Assembly (NCBI RefSeq): GCF_900105185.1
Contig: NZ_FNTJ01000003.1
Span: 248,001 to 312,000 of the forward strand
Direction of reading: 5' to 3'
From: Pseudomonas saponiphila
GTDB taxonomy: Bacteria; Pseudomonadota; Gammaproteobacteria; Pseudomonadales; Pseudomonadaceae
DNA: 64,000 bases
The notes under the pieces were generated by a model. The model saw only the letters and a program-made list of their open reading frames with translations. It ran no database searches and was not told the DNA's origin. Numbering within the stretch: the first letter of the stretch is position 1; each line of letters opens with the position of its first letter. The translations under genes and the position numbers were made by a program. Below, piece by piece: positions 1 through 8,097 of this stretch.

Positions 1-34
1 TGGTAGTGGGAGACGATGAACTTGTCGGTGCAGT
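1..34 (-). pseudogene. Continuation of IS-split Tat-signal protein gene
   Basis: These 34 bases continue the reading frame that starts at 2856 and is cut by the IS at 35-2675. Removing the IS and one copy of the 6-bp target duplication TGCAGT joins the frame, giving ...SSCCYYC-TDKFIVSHY. The rest of the gene lies off the left edge. Confidence 0.7.
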
Positions 35-127
35 TGCGGATTTCGGTGAACGTGACCGAGCGTTTCGCTAATACGTGACCGGTGCTTCCACCCCGGTTGC
101 GCGGGTTCTGGATTGTAATCGCATCGG

Positions 128-877
128 TCACGATGCGGCTTGTTCCTCGGCTTTTTTTCGGCGCAGCGACTCGCCTTTCATCGTCAGTCGGTAGGCGTTG
201 TGCACCAGGCGGTCGAGGATGGCATCGGCCAGGGTCGGGTCGTTGATCCAGCCGTGCCAGTGCTCGATGGGCAGTTGGCTCGTCAGGATGGTGGAGCGGC
301 TGCCAGCGCGGTCGTCGATCACCTCCAGCAGGTCATGCCGGGCTCCTTCCTCCAGCGGGGCTAGCGCCCAGTCGTCCAGCACCAGGACGTCGACCTTTGC
401 CAGCTGTTGCAGGGTACGGCCGAAGCTGCCGTCGCCATGAGCGATGCGCAGTTGTTCCAGCAGGCGCGGGGTGCGCAGGTACAGGGTGCTATAGCCCTGG
501 CGGCAGGCCTGGTTGCCCAGGGCGCAGGCCAGCCAGGTTTTGCCGGCACCGGTCGGGCCGGTCAGCAGCAGGTTGTGCTGCTGGCGGATCCAGTCGCCAC
601 TGGCCAGGGTGGCGATCAGACGCTCGTCCAGGGCGCGTCCGGTGCGGCGGTCGAGATCTTCCAGGCAGGCGTTGGCGTACTTGAGCTTGGCCTTCTTGCG
701 CAGCCGTACCAGGCGCTGGTTGTCACGCCAGGCCAGTTCGCGGTCGAGCAGTAGGCCGAGGCGTTCATCGAAGCTCAGGCTGTGGCTGGCCGGCAGCGTC
801 CATTGCTCTTCCAGGGCGCGGGCCATGCCGTCCAGGCGTAGCTGGTGCAGTTGATTCAGGGTGTGTTGCGGCATCAT
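128..877 (-). CDS. istB: IstB-like transposition helper ATPase
   Basis: A 249-aa AAA+ ATPase that assists IstA in target capture in IS21-type transposition. The Walker A motif GPTGAGKT is near residue 105 and the Walker B-type segment VLVLDDWAL near residue 165. The start chosen is the ATG at 877, which gives a normal IstB N terminus ([12 protein letters not shown]) after GGAGC; the longer open frame to 1078 only shadows istA. The gene overlaps the 3' end of istA by about 110 nt, so the two are probably translationally coupled. Confidence 0.95.
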   Translation of the reverse strand: MMPQHTLNQLHQLRLDGMARALEEQWTLPASHSLSFDERLGLLLDRELAWRDNQRLVRLRKKAKLKYANACLEDLDRRTGRALDERLIATLASGDWIRQQHNLLLTGPTGAGKTWLACALGNQACRQGYSTLYLRTPRLLEQLRIAHGDGSFGRTLQQLAKVDVLVLDDWALAPLEEGARHDLLEVIDDRAGSRSTILTSQLPIEHWHGWINDPTLADAILDRLVHNAYRLTMKGESLRRKKAEEQAAS

Positions 878-2450
878 CGAACAGCTCCTGTTGCGGGGGT
901 TGGTAGTAGTCGGCGCCACGGACGTTCTCGTGGTCGCCGGGTAAGGTCGTTTCGGCGGCACGCTGGGGCAGCGGCTGTTGATCCAGGCCTTGCTGGAGCA
1001 GGTTGCGCACGCTGCGCCCGGTGAAGGCGCGCAGGTGTACGGCACGTTCGGCAGCGGCTTCCAGGCGTGCATTGCCATAGCGCCGGGCCAGCGAGAGCAG
1101 GCCGAGGCAGGCGCGGTAGCCCATCTCCGGGTGCGGCTTGTGGGTCAGTTGGTGATCGATCAGTTGGCGCGTGTAGGGGCCGATCCGCGCGCCCCAGTCG
1201 AGCAGGCGTTGTGGCGTCCATTCGCGATGCGCCTGGTGCGCCGCGGGCATGTGCTCGCGCTGGGTACTGTAAGCGCCGCGTCGCCCCAGCAGCAGGTGGC
1301 TGGCCACCCGCCGGTTGCCATGCAGCACTTCCAGGGTGTGTGCCGTCAGTCGCACGTCCACGTTCTGCCGGGCCAGGGCGGAGGGCACGCTGTAGAAGCT
1401 GCCATTGACCTCGATGTGGTAGTCGATGCTGACCTTGCAGCGCTTGAAGGTGGCGACCTCGTAGGGATGCACCGGCAGCGCTCGCAAGGCCGGGCGATCC
1501 AGGCGCTCGAACCAGTCGCGCCGGCAGCCATCGAGCCGCTTGAACGGGCGCCGATTCAGATCCTCCAGCAGCTCGGCGATGGCCTGGTTAAGCGCATGCA
1601 GGCTGAAGAACTGCCGATGGCGCAGCCGCGCCATGATCCAGCGCTCGACCACCTGCACCGCCACCTCGGCCTTGGCCTTGTCCTGAGGCTTGCGTGGCCG
1701 TGCCGGCAGGATCACCGTCTGGTAATGACGCGCGCACTCCAGCGTGGCCCGGTTCAGGCCCGGCTCGTAGCGATCCGGCTGGGCGACCAGGGCGCGCGGA
1801 TTGTCCGGCACAACCATTTCCGGCACGCCGCCAAAGTAGGTCAGAGCCTGGCCCAGCGAGGTCAGCCAGTCCACCTGGGTTTCGCCTGGCGTCGCGCAGG
1901 CATAGGTGTAATTCGAGGCGCCCAGGGCGGCGACGAAGATGTGCGCCCGGCGCACTTCGCCGGTGGCCGGGTCGACCACCGGCAGCGTCGGCCCGGCATA
2001 GTCGATGAATAGCTTCTCGCCCGCACGGTGCAGCTGACGCATCGAACGTTTGAGCGTCTGGGCGTAGCGCCGGTAGTGCTCGACGAACTGGGTGTAGCGG
2101 TAGGTCGGCTGGCCCGCATGCGCGGCGAGATATTCCTCCCACAGCAGCTGCAAGGTCACGCCCTTGCGTCGCAACTCGCGGTGGATGCTCAGCACATCGG
2201 GCAGCACTCGCTCACCGCGCGGCTTGTTCGTCGACGTCGGTGCAAACAAGGCGGCCGCCAGCGCGGCCTCGTCCATGGCCACCAGCGCCGGCCAGTCCAG
2301 CCCGGCCACCCGCGCCGCCGCGATGTACTTGCTAACCACGCCCTTGGACAGCTGCAAGGCACGGGCAATCTTCTCGTGGGACAAGCCGGCCTCAAACTTG
2401 AGGCGCAGACATTCTTTGATGTTTCGCATGGCTACTCGCGGCGCCGCCAT
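765..2450 (-). CDS. istA: IstA-like DDE transposase
   Basis: A 561-aa IS21-family transposase. The N-terminal helix-turn-helix (about residues 9-50, [20 protein letters not shown]) should bind the element ends. The catalytic core shows the DDE residues in FIDYAGP, VVPDNPR and DKAKAEVAV. The start at 2450 follows GGAGAGGAAG. The C-terminal tail extends past the istB start and contains QQELFDD, which fits the QxxLF beta-clamp-binding pattern. The intact frame suggests an active element. Confidence 0.96.
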   Translation of the reverse strand: MAAPRVAMRNIKECLRLKFEAGLSHEKIARALQLSKGVVSKYIAAARVAGLDWPALVAMDEAALAAALFAPTSTNKPRGERVLPDVLSIHRELRRKGVTLQLLWEEYLAAHAGQPTYRYTQFVEHYRRYAQTLKRSMRQLHRAGEKLFIDYAGPTLPVVDPATGEVRRAHIFVAALGASNYTYACATPGETQVDWLTSLGQALTYFGGVPEMVVPDNPRALVAQPDRYEPGLNRATLECARHYQTVILPARPRKPQDKAKAEVAVQVVERWIMARLRHRQFFSLHALNQAIAELLEDLNRRPFKRLDGCRRDWFERLDRPALRALPVHPYEVATFKRCKVSIDYHIEVNGSFYSVPSALARQNVDVRLTAHTLEVLHGNRRVASHLLLGRRGAYSTQREHMPAAHQAHREWTPQRLLDWGARIGPYTRQLIDHQLTHKPHPEMGYRACLGLLSLARRYGNARLEAAAERAVHLRAFTGRSVRNLLQQGLDQQPLPQRAAETTLPGDHENVRGADYYQPPQQELFDDAATHPESTAPATPGRHGPRPGRAMDAAGQPQPELR

Positions 2451-2522
2451 CTTCCTCTCCCGAAATCGGTCGAGGATGGCGGCGCATCAGGTCATGCGCA
2501 ACGAAGGGGAAGGCTTTCGCTA

Positions 2523-2675
2523 AGTCGTGACCGGCGATTTCGGTAAGCCGTGACCACCTGTTTCGGAACAGGCGGAAAATCGGTCACGTTGCTACCGAAA
2601 TGAGCGGTCACGCGTTAGCGAAATGACCGGTCACGATCAACCGAAACGGCCGGTCACGGTGCTCCGAAATCCGCA
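2523..2675. repeat. Internal end repeats of the IS21 element
   Basis: Four consecutive units of GGTCACG-N7-CGAAA with a period of about 23 bp fill the last 95 bp, preceded by two inverted units (TTTCGG next to CGTGACC). The other IS end (35-110) has two similar units. These are plausible multiple IstA binding sites, as in other IS21 elements. The same arrays occur in the other two copies. Confidence 0.8.
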
Positions 2676-2856
2676 TGCAGTAGTAGCAGCAGGAAGAAAA
2701 TATCTTGTAGGCCAGCGTGACCGGATCGATCGACAGGAAAGTCGCAATACTGGCTGCGGACGCTTGGGCCTCAGGAGTTCTAACCCCAAACCCTAAAGAC
2801 ATGGCCGCCGCCCCAGCGGCAGTCATTTTCATAAATTTGCGGCGTGTGAAATCCAT
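2676..2856 (-). pseudogene. IS-split Tat-signal secreted protein, 5' part
   Basis: The start at 2856 opens with a twin-arginine signal (TRRKFMK, then a hydrophobic AAGAAAMSLGFG stretch), followed by SIDPVTLAYKIF and a cysteine-rich SSCCYYC. The coding sequence runs into the IS at 2675 and resumes at 34-1. As it stands the frame reads into IS sequence and stops at 2608. The full protein is presumably exported by the Tat system. I do not recognise the family from this fragment. Confidence 0.7.
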
Positions 2857-2935
2857 GCGGCCCTCTGCCCGTTACTGGTTGCACTGCATCAGTGCTGATG
2901 ACTAATAACGGGCCAGAGGTGTCCATTCTCGCGGA

Positions 2936-3475
2936 TCAATTCACCCGGCTGACCAGGTTTGGATAGCGCATGTACACGTCGGAAGAGTTGGATTCGCCTT
3001 CTGCGTTGGCGCTCTCGGGGTCCATGAGGAATGCCGTGAGCTCTCCTTCAACGATCTGGATGGCCACCATTACCTTTTCGTCATCGTTCTGCGGGGAGCG
3101 CGCGGTGACAAAGACAGCATTGCTGGACACATAGGCGGTTACACGAGCCCGAAGAGAGGATGCTCCAAAGCTGCCCGGCGCAGGCGCAAGAGCGACCATT
3201 GCCCCTGAAACGCCAGTCTTAGAATCGTGCCGCACTTCGAACTCCAGATTCCCAACCTTGGCGTTCCCGACCTCGCCCCAGGCCTCACCCTCAAAGCGAG
3301 CGTGAGATTCAGCGTTTTCACCGATATGGAATGGCTTTGCGATTGTCGCGCTGAAGCGTTCAATGGCAAGACGTTCAACCTCTGCTCGGTGCATGTTCTT
3401 TGGCACGCGAACAGAAAGCGATCCATTCAGATTCACAGGGACCTGGATGATTTCCAACTCGGATTGATTAGGCAT
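2936..3475 (-). CDS. Hypothetical 179-aa protein
   Basis: The start is taken at the ATG at 3475 (MPNQSELE), which follows AAGGAG at 7-nt spacing and lies 28 nt below a class A promoter-like element; the open frame to 3541 lacks these signals. It is soluble, with no signal peptide or membrane segment. The N-terminal 40 residues resemble a short beta/alpha unit (VPVNLNGSLSVRVPKN), the C-terminal half is beta-rich, and the tail is acidic and serine-rich. Family not recognised. Confidence 0.75.
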   Translation of the reverse strand: MPNQSELEIIQVPVNLNGSLSVRVPKNMHRAEVERLAIERFSATIAKPFHIGENAESHARFEGEAWGEVGNAKVGNLEFEVRHDSKTGVSGAMVALAPAPGSFGASSLRARVTAYVSSNAVFVTARSPQNDDEKVMVAIQIVEGELTAFLMDPESANAEGESNSSDVYMRYPNLVSRVN

Positions 3476-3503
3476 GGCAGACTCCTTGTTCAGATGGCAC
3501 CAA

Positions 3504-3533
3504 TTCTCCCGTGAGGGCGCGCGTGCCATAACA
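3504..3533 (-). promoter_or_regulatory. Class A promoter-like element, weak
   Basis: TATGGCACGC with GGAGAA at the -10-like position instead of TGANNA, 28 nt before the ATG at 3475. It is the most degenerate -10 of the set. Confidence 0.5.
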
Positions 3534-3565
3534 TGCGACATCGATAAATGCTTTAAGGAGTGCGC

Positions 3566-4012
3566 GTGGATTTAAGTGCTGTAGGCTTCGGACTGCTTGC
3601 TATCGCAGGTGCTGTCGCCTGGATTTACAAGATGAACTCGCATGCATCGTCTCCGGCAAGCGTAGCCAGCCATGACGAACAAGAGCCTGCCGAGGCTCTG
3701 GTTTCGCCAGCGTTGAAGATCGTTCTGGCTCCAAAGTTTGAGGATGGAGAGCCTTATGCGCGCGAAGAGCTGGGCCCGGATATCGAGAGCCACGATTCGC
3801 CTGAAGAAGTGGTCGCTGAAGCGATAAGTCAGGATGTAGTGCCGGACTCAGAGCATGTGAGAGAGCAGCTGAATATCGCCGAGAAACTAGGTTTCATCGG
3901 CGACTTAGAGGGCATGGTTGAATTTGCCGAGCTGGCCCTGAACGACCCCAATGCATCTCCCCGCCAGCGCAATCAGGCCGACATCCTCATTCGCCGAGCA
4001 AGCAGTCTCTGA
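3566..4012 (+). CDS. FimV C-terminal-like small membrane-anchored protein
   Basis: The start is the GTG at 3566, five bases after AAGGAG; the frame is open from GTG 3560, which overlaps the ribosome-binding site. It has an N-terminal hydrophobic segment (GFGLLAIAGAVAWIY), a variable acidic linker, then a C-terminal helical pair (EQLNIAEKLGFIGDLEGM..ELALND..RQRNQADILI) like the conserved FimV C-terminal TPR-like domain. FimV proteins scaffold pilus and polar complexes in Pseudomonas; that role here is inferred. Its 3' end overlaps the convergent gene 3973-4299 by 40 nt. Confidence 0.65.
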   Translation: MDLSAVGFGLLAIAGAVAWIYKMNSHASSPASVASHDEQEPAEALVSPALKIVLAPKFEDGEPYAREELGPDIESHDSPEEVVAEAISQDVVPDSEHVREQLNIAEKLGFIGDLEGMVEFAELALNDPNASPRQRNQADILIRRASSL

Positions 4013-4299
4013 AGGCTATGCAGCGACTGAGACATCTCAGCTTTCAGGTAGCCTTCAGACTCCATGCTGTTGGTCAGGTACTTGCTCATGCAAGCAACGG
4101 CCGGGACCTGAAGAATCGTTGGGCTCAGGTGCACAGCAGATCCACCAGCAGCCTCAGCGCGAGCCCCGATGACTTTGGCATTACCCTCGGTAACCCTGAC
4201 AGTGAACGTAATTTCACCCGACGCTGAGATGTCAGCAGAGATGAAAGCGCCCAGGACACCATAGATTTCCATTTCGGTTCCAACGATTGGCAGCGACAT
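3973..4299 (-). CDS. Hypothetical 108-aa protein after the sigma factor
   Basis: It starts 3 nt downstream of the sigma-factor stop codon, so it is probably the last gene of the clamp-sigma operon. The first 70 residues are beta-rich (MEIYGVLGAFISADISASG); the rest is helical with a basic end. It has no signal peptide. The tail overlaps the opposite-strand gene 3566-4012. Family not recognised; its position suggests a role linked to the sigma factor, for instance as a regulator, but nothing in the sequence proves it. Confidence 0.6.
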   Translation of the reverse strand: MSLPIVGTEMEIYGVLGAFISADISASGEITFTVRVTEGNAKVIGARAEAAGGSAVHLSPTILQVPAVACMSKYLTNSMESEGYLKAEMSQSLHSLQRLLARRMRMSA

Positions 4300-4302
4300 A
4301 GC

Positions 4303-5835
4303 TCAACCCCACAGAGTCATCAGGTCGTCGAAGTATTTCGAGGACTTCAGTTTTACGATGGCTTCTTCGCGCACCTGGCGCACACGCTCCATGCTCATCC
4401 CCAGTCGAGCGCCAATCTCCTTCAGGCTCTGCTCCGGCATGCCGATCCCGAACTGCGCACAGACGATATCGAGGTGGCGGCCAGTGAGCGTTTCCTTGAG
4501 AGCTCGCTCAACAAATGCGGCTGAATCCTCTTCGTCGACGTGGGTCTCGAACTGCGAGTTGCTGTCGGCGAGGACTTCATGGAGGCCTTCGGTCTCAGAA
4601 GATCCAGCATCCTGGAACGTGGCATCGAGAGAGATGCCACCGGTGCCGCCAACGAAGTAGAGCAGGTTGGCAACATCGTCAGGCTTCAGACCTGTGATTT
4701 GAGCAATCTCCGCCTTCGAGGCGTTGGGGTTTTCGCTCAACACAGCTCGAATAGCGAAGAGGTTGGCCTGGCTTCCTTCTGGGAGGCGAATCAGGTCCTG
4801 CTGCTGGAGCTCGCGCACAATCATCTGCTTGATCCACTGGGTACCGATAGTCGAGAACCGGTAGCCCATCTCGGGAGCGAAGCGGTAGATCGCGCGCAGC
4901 AGGCCCATGTCGCCGGCGGAACGAATCTGGGACTCATCACCCACATGGCGGTATTGCTTTACCAGGGCCTCGACCAAGGAACGGTTACGCTCATACATCA
5001 GCGAGACAGATCCCTTCAGGATGCGATCCTGTGCATTGAACGCCGACCAGGCTGCGAGAAGGTCGCCAGCAGACGAAGAGGACTGGCGAACGATCTCCTG
5101 GATCGCACGCTGATGGCTCAGCAGGTTGTCACGGAGCGCCTTCTTGGCCTTGGCGGGGTAAAGGGCCACCTCATAAACACTGGTGTTTACGGTCGAGATC
5201 AGCCCGGCCGAGACCCATGCCTCACCGATCATCGCCTTGACCTTAGGACGCGGTAGCTTCAGCTCAGAACTCAGGAAGCCAACAAGCTTGCGGCACTCAA
5301 CTTCCAGATCGCGGCACTGTGCCCGGAAGCAGTCAGCCGCTTTGAAGAGGATTTTGTCGTACGGCAGGATTTCGGCCATCCGAGATGCAAGCTCATCACG
5401 CAGGGCCATCGAGAACAGATCGCTCACCGCGTTCTCGCATTCTGCAATCTCAGCAAGTGCTTCCTCGATGGACTTGATCTTGCGCAGCGCCAGCGCCTTG
5501 AACTCATCGGTCGGGATGCTTTCAGCGCGCACCCACTTGGAGCCGACCTTGATCAACGCCAAAGCCTGGCCCACGGGAGCGCCGCTACTCAAAACTTCCT
5601 TCACGTCAGCCAGGAGCATCGACACCACATCAGTGTGGGCGCACATGGCGGTCATGAGGCCAATCTGGCTGATCATGATGCGATAGCCGAGCGCATGCTG
5701 ATCCTCGGTGGAGAGGATCGCTCCATGCCCCGGATCAACGGGCATGGCCGGCAGCGGAGGCATGTCAAAACCAGCCTCAGCAATAGTGCCAAGCTGAACC
5801 TTACGCTTCGATGTTCTGGTCACTGCAATGGACAT
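4303..5835 (-). CDS. Plasmid-encoded sigma-70-family RNA polymerase sigma factor
   Basis: A 510-aa protein whose C-terminal 230 residues carry sigma regions 2 to 4. Region 2 is about residues 280-355, with GLLRAIYRFAPEMGYRFST followed by QWIKQMIVRELQQQ, aligning with the RpoD/RpoS 2.2-2.4 block. Region 3 contains the helix KAEIAQITGLKPDDV. Region 4.2 ends with SMERVRQVREEAIVKLK. The first 270 residues are not the usual RpoD region 1 or non-conserved domain. In region 2.4 the usual YATWW core is IGTQW, suggesting altered -10 recognition. AGAAGGT precedes the ATG at 5835. The gene lies 13 nt after the clamp gene and is transcribed from the class A element at 6983-7012. Confidence 0.9.
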   Translation of the reverse strand: MSIAVTRTSKRKVQLGTIAEAGFDMPPLPAMPVDPGHGAILSTEDQHALGYRIMISQIGLMTAMCAHTDVVSMLLADVKEVLSSGAPVGQALALIKVGSKWVRAESIPTDEFKALALRKIKSIEEALAEIAECENAVSDLFSMALRDELASRMAEILPYDKILFKAADCFRAQCRDLEVECRKLVGFLSSELKLPRPKVKAMIGEAWVSAGLISTVNTSVYEVALYPAKAKKALRDNLLSHQRAIQEIVRQSSSSAGDLLAAWSAFNAQDRILKGSVSLMYERNRSLVEALVKQYRHVGDESQIRSAGDMGLLRAIYRFAPEMGYRFSTIGTQWIKQMIVRELQQQDLIRLPEGSQANLFAIRAVLSENPNASKAEIAQITGLKPDDVANLLYFVGGTGGISLDATFQDAGSSETEGLHEVLADSNSQFETHVDEEDSAAFVERALKETLTGRHLDIVCAQFGIGMPEQSLKEIGARLGMSMERVRQVREEAIVKLKSSKYFDDLMTLWG

Positions 5836-5848
5836 TTTGGTTACCTTC

Positions 5849-6949
5849 TTAGATACGCATTGGCATCAGTACGAACGACTGTTGAGCACAGTCTGTTGGC
5901 GACAGATGCGTGCCACCAGTTGCCCCATCAAAAACAATCTCCACTTCTTCCGCGGTGACCGTCTTTAGAATGTCCGTCAGGTAACGGGCGGAAAAACCAA
6001 CTTCCATGTCGCTGCCGATGTACTGCCCTTCGATGACTTCAGAGGCAGCGTTCCCCTCGATATCGGAAGCGGCGGTGGTCAAGGTGATCTCGCGGCCGAG
6101 ATTGAACTTGATGCCGAAGCTTCGCTGATCGGCCATCAGCGCTACCCGCTGAGCAGATGCGAGAAGGGCGGGGCGGTTCGCTTTCAAAGTGCTTGGGCTG
6201 GATGGCTTCTTGAGCAGCCGCTGGTAGTCCGGGTATTTGCCCTCCAGCAGCTTCGTGTAGAACTCACCAGCGTCCGATACCACGACCGCGAGGTTCGGAT
6301 AGAGACGGATGCAGGCCTCGCTCTCGGTTGTGAAGGTCAGGAAATCATCAACAGACGCGACGGGAATGATTGCCTGGGAGTCGCTGCCGGTAACGCCTTC
6401 AATCCGGCATACACCCATGCGGTGGCCGTCACTGGCAGCCAGGTAAAGAGTGCCCTCGCGGACATCCAGCAGCATGCCGTTGAGGTATTGGCGAACATCT
6501 TCCCGCGCACAGCACACAGCCACCGATTTCCCCGAGTCGCGTAGGTTCGCTGCATTGACTTTGAACTCAGCAACGGGGGTGGAAACCTTAATGAGCGGAA
6601 AACTATCCACATTCATCGTGGCGAGGCTGAAGCGTGAGCGAGCGCACGTAATAACCAGCTTTTCGTCGCTCAAGGACACCTTGACATCTCGATCACCGGG
6701 CATGGCCGAGACGATCTGCTCCATCTTCTGAGCAGCCGCGCAGATATGCCCCTGAGCTTCAACAACCAGGCTGGACGTACGGACGCGGCGGATGATTTGC
6801 TGACTGCCATTCTGCGCGATCAGAGTCAGCTCATTAGCCTCAACCCCAATAAGGACGTGGGTTTCAGCGGTACCTCCCTTGCGGGATGCAACACGGGCAC
6901 ACTGTTTCAGGACAGAAGCGAAGACAGAGGCGTTGATGCTGAATTTCAT
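5849..6949 (-). CDS. dnaN: DNA polymerase III beta subunit (sliding clamp) paralogue
   Basis: The 366 aa match the full length of bacterial beta clamps. Recognisable landmarks are the N-terminal MKFSINASVFASVLKQC, LYLAASDGHRMGVCRI in the second domain, GEFYTKLLEGKYPDYQRLL, and the C-terminal VLMPMRI that closes the hydrophobic pocket. The clamp encircles DNA and tethers polymerases and partners. A plasmid copy diverged from the chromosomal one could make replication less host-dependent or compete for partners. The ATG at 6949 follows AGGAAAGG; a class A element and two DnaA-box-like sites lie upstream. Confidence 0.93.
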   Translation of the reverse strand: MKFSINASVFASVLKQCARVASRKGGTAETHVLIGVEANELTLIAQNGSQQIIRRVRTSSLVVEAQGHICAAAQKMEQIVSAMPGDRDVKVSLSDEKLVITCARSRFSLATMNVDSFPLIKVSTPVAEFKVNAANLRDSGKSVAVCCAREDVRQYLNGMLLDVREGTLYLAASDGHRMGVCRIEGVTGSDSQAIIPVASVDDFLTFTTESEACIRLYPNLAVVVSDAGEFYTKLLEGKYPDYQRLLKKPSSPSTLKANRPALLASAQRVALMADQRSFGIKFNLGREITLTTAASDIEGNAASEVIEGQYIGSDMEVGFSARYLTDILKTVTAEEVEIVFDGATGGTHLSPTDCAQQSFVLMPMRI

Positions 6950-6982
6950 TGCTGGCCACCTTTCCTAAGTAGATGGTCAGCA

Positions 6983-7012
6983 GTTTCAGGGCATGCGGCG
7001 CGTGCCAGTAGA
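6983..7012 (-). promoter_or_regulatory. Class A promoter-like element for the clamp-sigma operon
   Basis: CTACTGGCACG, 12 nt, TGAAAC, ending 33 nt before the ATG of the clamp gene. If the downstream sigma factor reads this element, the operon is autoregulated. Confidence 0.75.
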
Positions 7013-7095
7013 CGCCATCAATCAGCGGTGCTCAAATTTTAGCCAATTCGCTGAAGGCACTGACAAGGGGGGGAGGGGAGAGGAATGCGCCAAGC

Positions 7096-7116
7096 TTTTC
7101 CACATACTTATCCACA
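7096..7116 (+). promoter_or_regulatory. Two DnaA-box-like sites
   Basis: TTATCCACA (7108-7116) is the consensus DnaA box; TTTTCCACA (7096-7104) differs at one base. They are 12 bp apart, about one helical turn, and lie about 85 bp above the class A element of the clamp gene. They could make clamp/sigma expression respond to DnaA or mark a secondary replication site. Confidence 0.55.
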
Positions 7117-7131
7117 GCTTCTGTGGGTATG

Positions 7132-8097
7132 TCAGAGAGCCTTGGACTCGACAAGCATCAGGCTCAGGTACTCAACCACGATGGCCCGATCCAGGGTCAT
7201 AGACGCCATCTGGCCATAGAGCGCCGCATCCTGAATCGCCTTCTTCTCATAGATGCCGTTACCCAGCAAGCGATACAGCCTGGCGAGTTCCAAATAAGCG
7301 GTAAAGCGAGTCTCCTGCCGCTTGATCGAGCCAAGCTCGGCCACACCGGGCGGCTTCCCGAGGGAAGCATTGACCATTGCCGTTCTCAGCTTTTCCTCGT
7401 CACCGACCTTGAGGTCGACGATCTTCTCAGGGAGGCGCTGAACCCAGTCACCCAGATCGGCGAGCATGCCTGTTCGGGCGTACACCAAGGCAACGTCATT
7501 CAGGTCAGGCCCGAGATTCGGATCTGACATGCTGGCTGTCCGGACGATGTACTTCCTCAGCGCATAAGCCCTTTCCAGGTCGCCTGCATGGAGCAGCGAC
7601 TCCAATCGTGAAGTCATCGCCATTCTGTAGAGGTCTTGGTCGATACGCGCCAGTTCTTCTAGGGCTGGAGTTGTCGTTCCGCTGTTCTGGCTCAACCCCT
7701 TGATGCTGATGAAATACAGGGCCAAGGACTTTGCTTCTGGATCATCGAGCTTGAGGGCTGCCTGGAGCGCTTTATCAAGGGTGCCTGTGCGAATCTGCTT
7801 TATCGCATCCGCATAAGCTGACAGGGCGTTCCGCTCCGCACCTTCAAATGCGGCCGGAGCCTGCCACGGGACATTTCGCAGTTCAGATGCGGCAACGAAG
7901 AAAAGGGTTCCCCTCCAAGCGAAAGGGGAGTGCTCTGACTGCTCCAGGAGCTGCTTTGACAGAACGCTGATGCATTCGGGTGTCACGCTTGCCGAGCACT
8001 CAACCTTGCTGACCTCTTTCAGCCATTGGGGCTCTTCACGCTTTACCGCACAGCCTGCGGCAAGCGCGCTGATACAAAGCAATGCTGCTAGGCGCAT
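7132..8097 (-). CDS. Predicted lipoprotein, 321 aa
   Basis: The signal peptide MRLAALLCISALAAGC ends in a lipobox (LAAGC) at about residue 16. The mature protein is almost entirely helical with repeated A/L-rich helical pairs, suggesting a TPR- or Sel1-like solenoid, though no clear repeat consensus can be read. Its start overlaps the end of the NADAR-SLOG gene by 10 nt, so the two are co-transcribed. Family not recognised; an envelope-located helical scaffold is the most one can infer. Confidence 0.8.
   Translation of the reverse strand: MRLAALLCISALAAGCAVKREEPQWLKEVSKVECSASVTPECISVLSKQLLEQSEHSPFAWRGTLFFVAASELRNVPWQAPAAFEGAERNALSAYADAIKQIRTGTLDKALQAALKLDDPEAKSLALYFISIKGLSQNSGTTTPALEELARIDQDLYRMAMTSRLESLLHAGDLERAYALRKYIVRTASMSDPNLGPDLNDVALVYARTGMLADLGDWVQRLPEKIVDLKVGDEEKLRTAMVNASLGKPPGVAELGSIKRQETRFTAYLELARLYRLLGNGIYEKKAIQDAALYGQMASMTLDRAIVVEYLSLMLVESKAL

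Larger units (their letters stand above)
35..2675 (-). mobile_element. IS21-family insertion sequence, copy 1
   Basis: A 2641-bp element with perfect 12-bp terminal inverted repeats TGCGGATTTCGG / CCGAAATCCGCA, carrying istA and istB on the minus strand. It is flanked by the direct repeat TGCAGT at 29-34 and 2676-2681, a target-site duplication, so it inserted here by transposition. The termini begin TG and end CA as usual for IS21 elements. Two further copies lie at 19404-22044 (opposite orientation) and 27947-30587 (same orientation), each 2641 bp with identical predicted proteins. It interrupts a Tat-signal protein gene. Confidence 0.97.

Noticed and set aside
978..2012. 344-aa plus-strand frame (and its copies at 20067 and 28890)
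   Set aside because: Antisense to istA inside the IS element; no family resemblance and Gln/His-rich composition.
5910..5925. Another class A -35-like string (GGTGGCACGC) within dnaN
   Set aside because: No TGANNA at the right distance and no start codon downstream.
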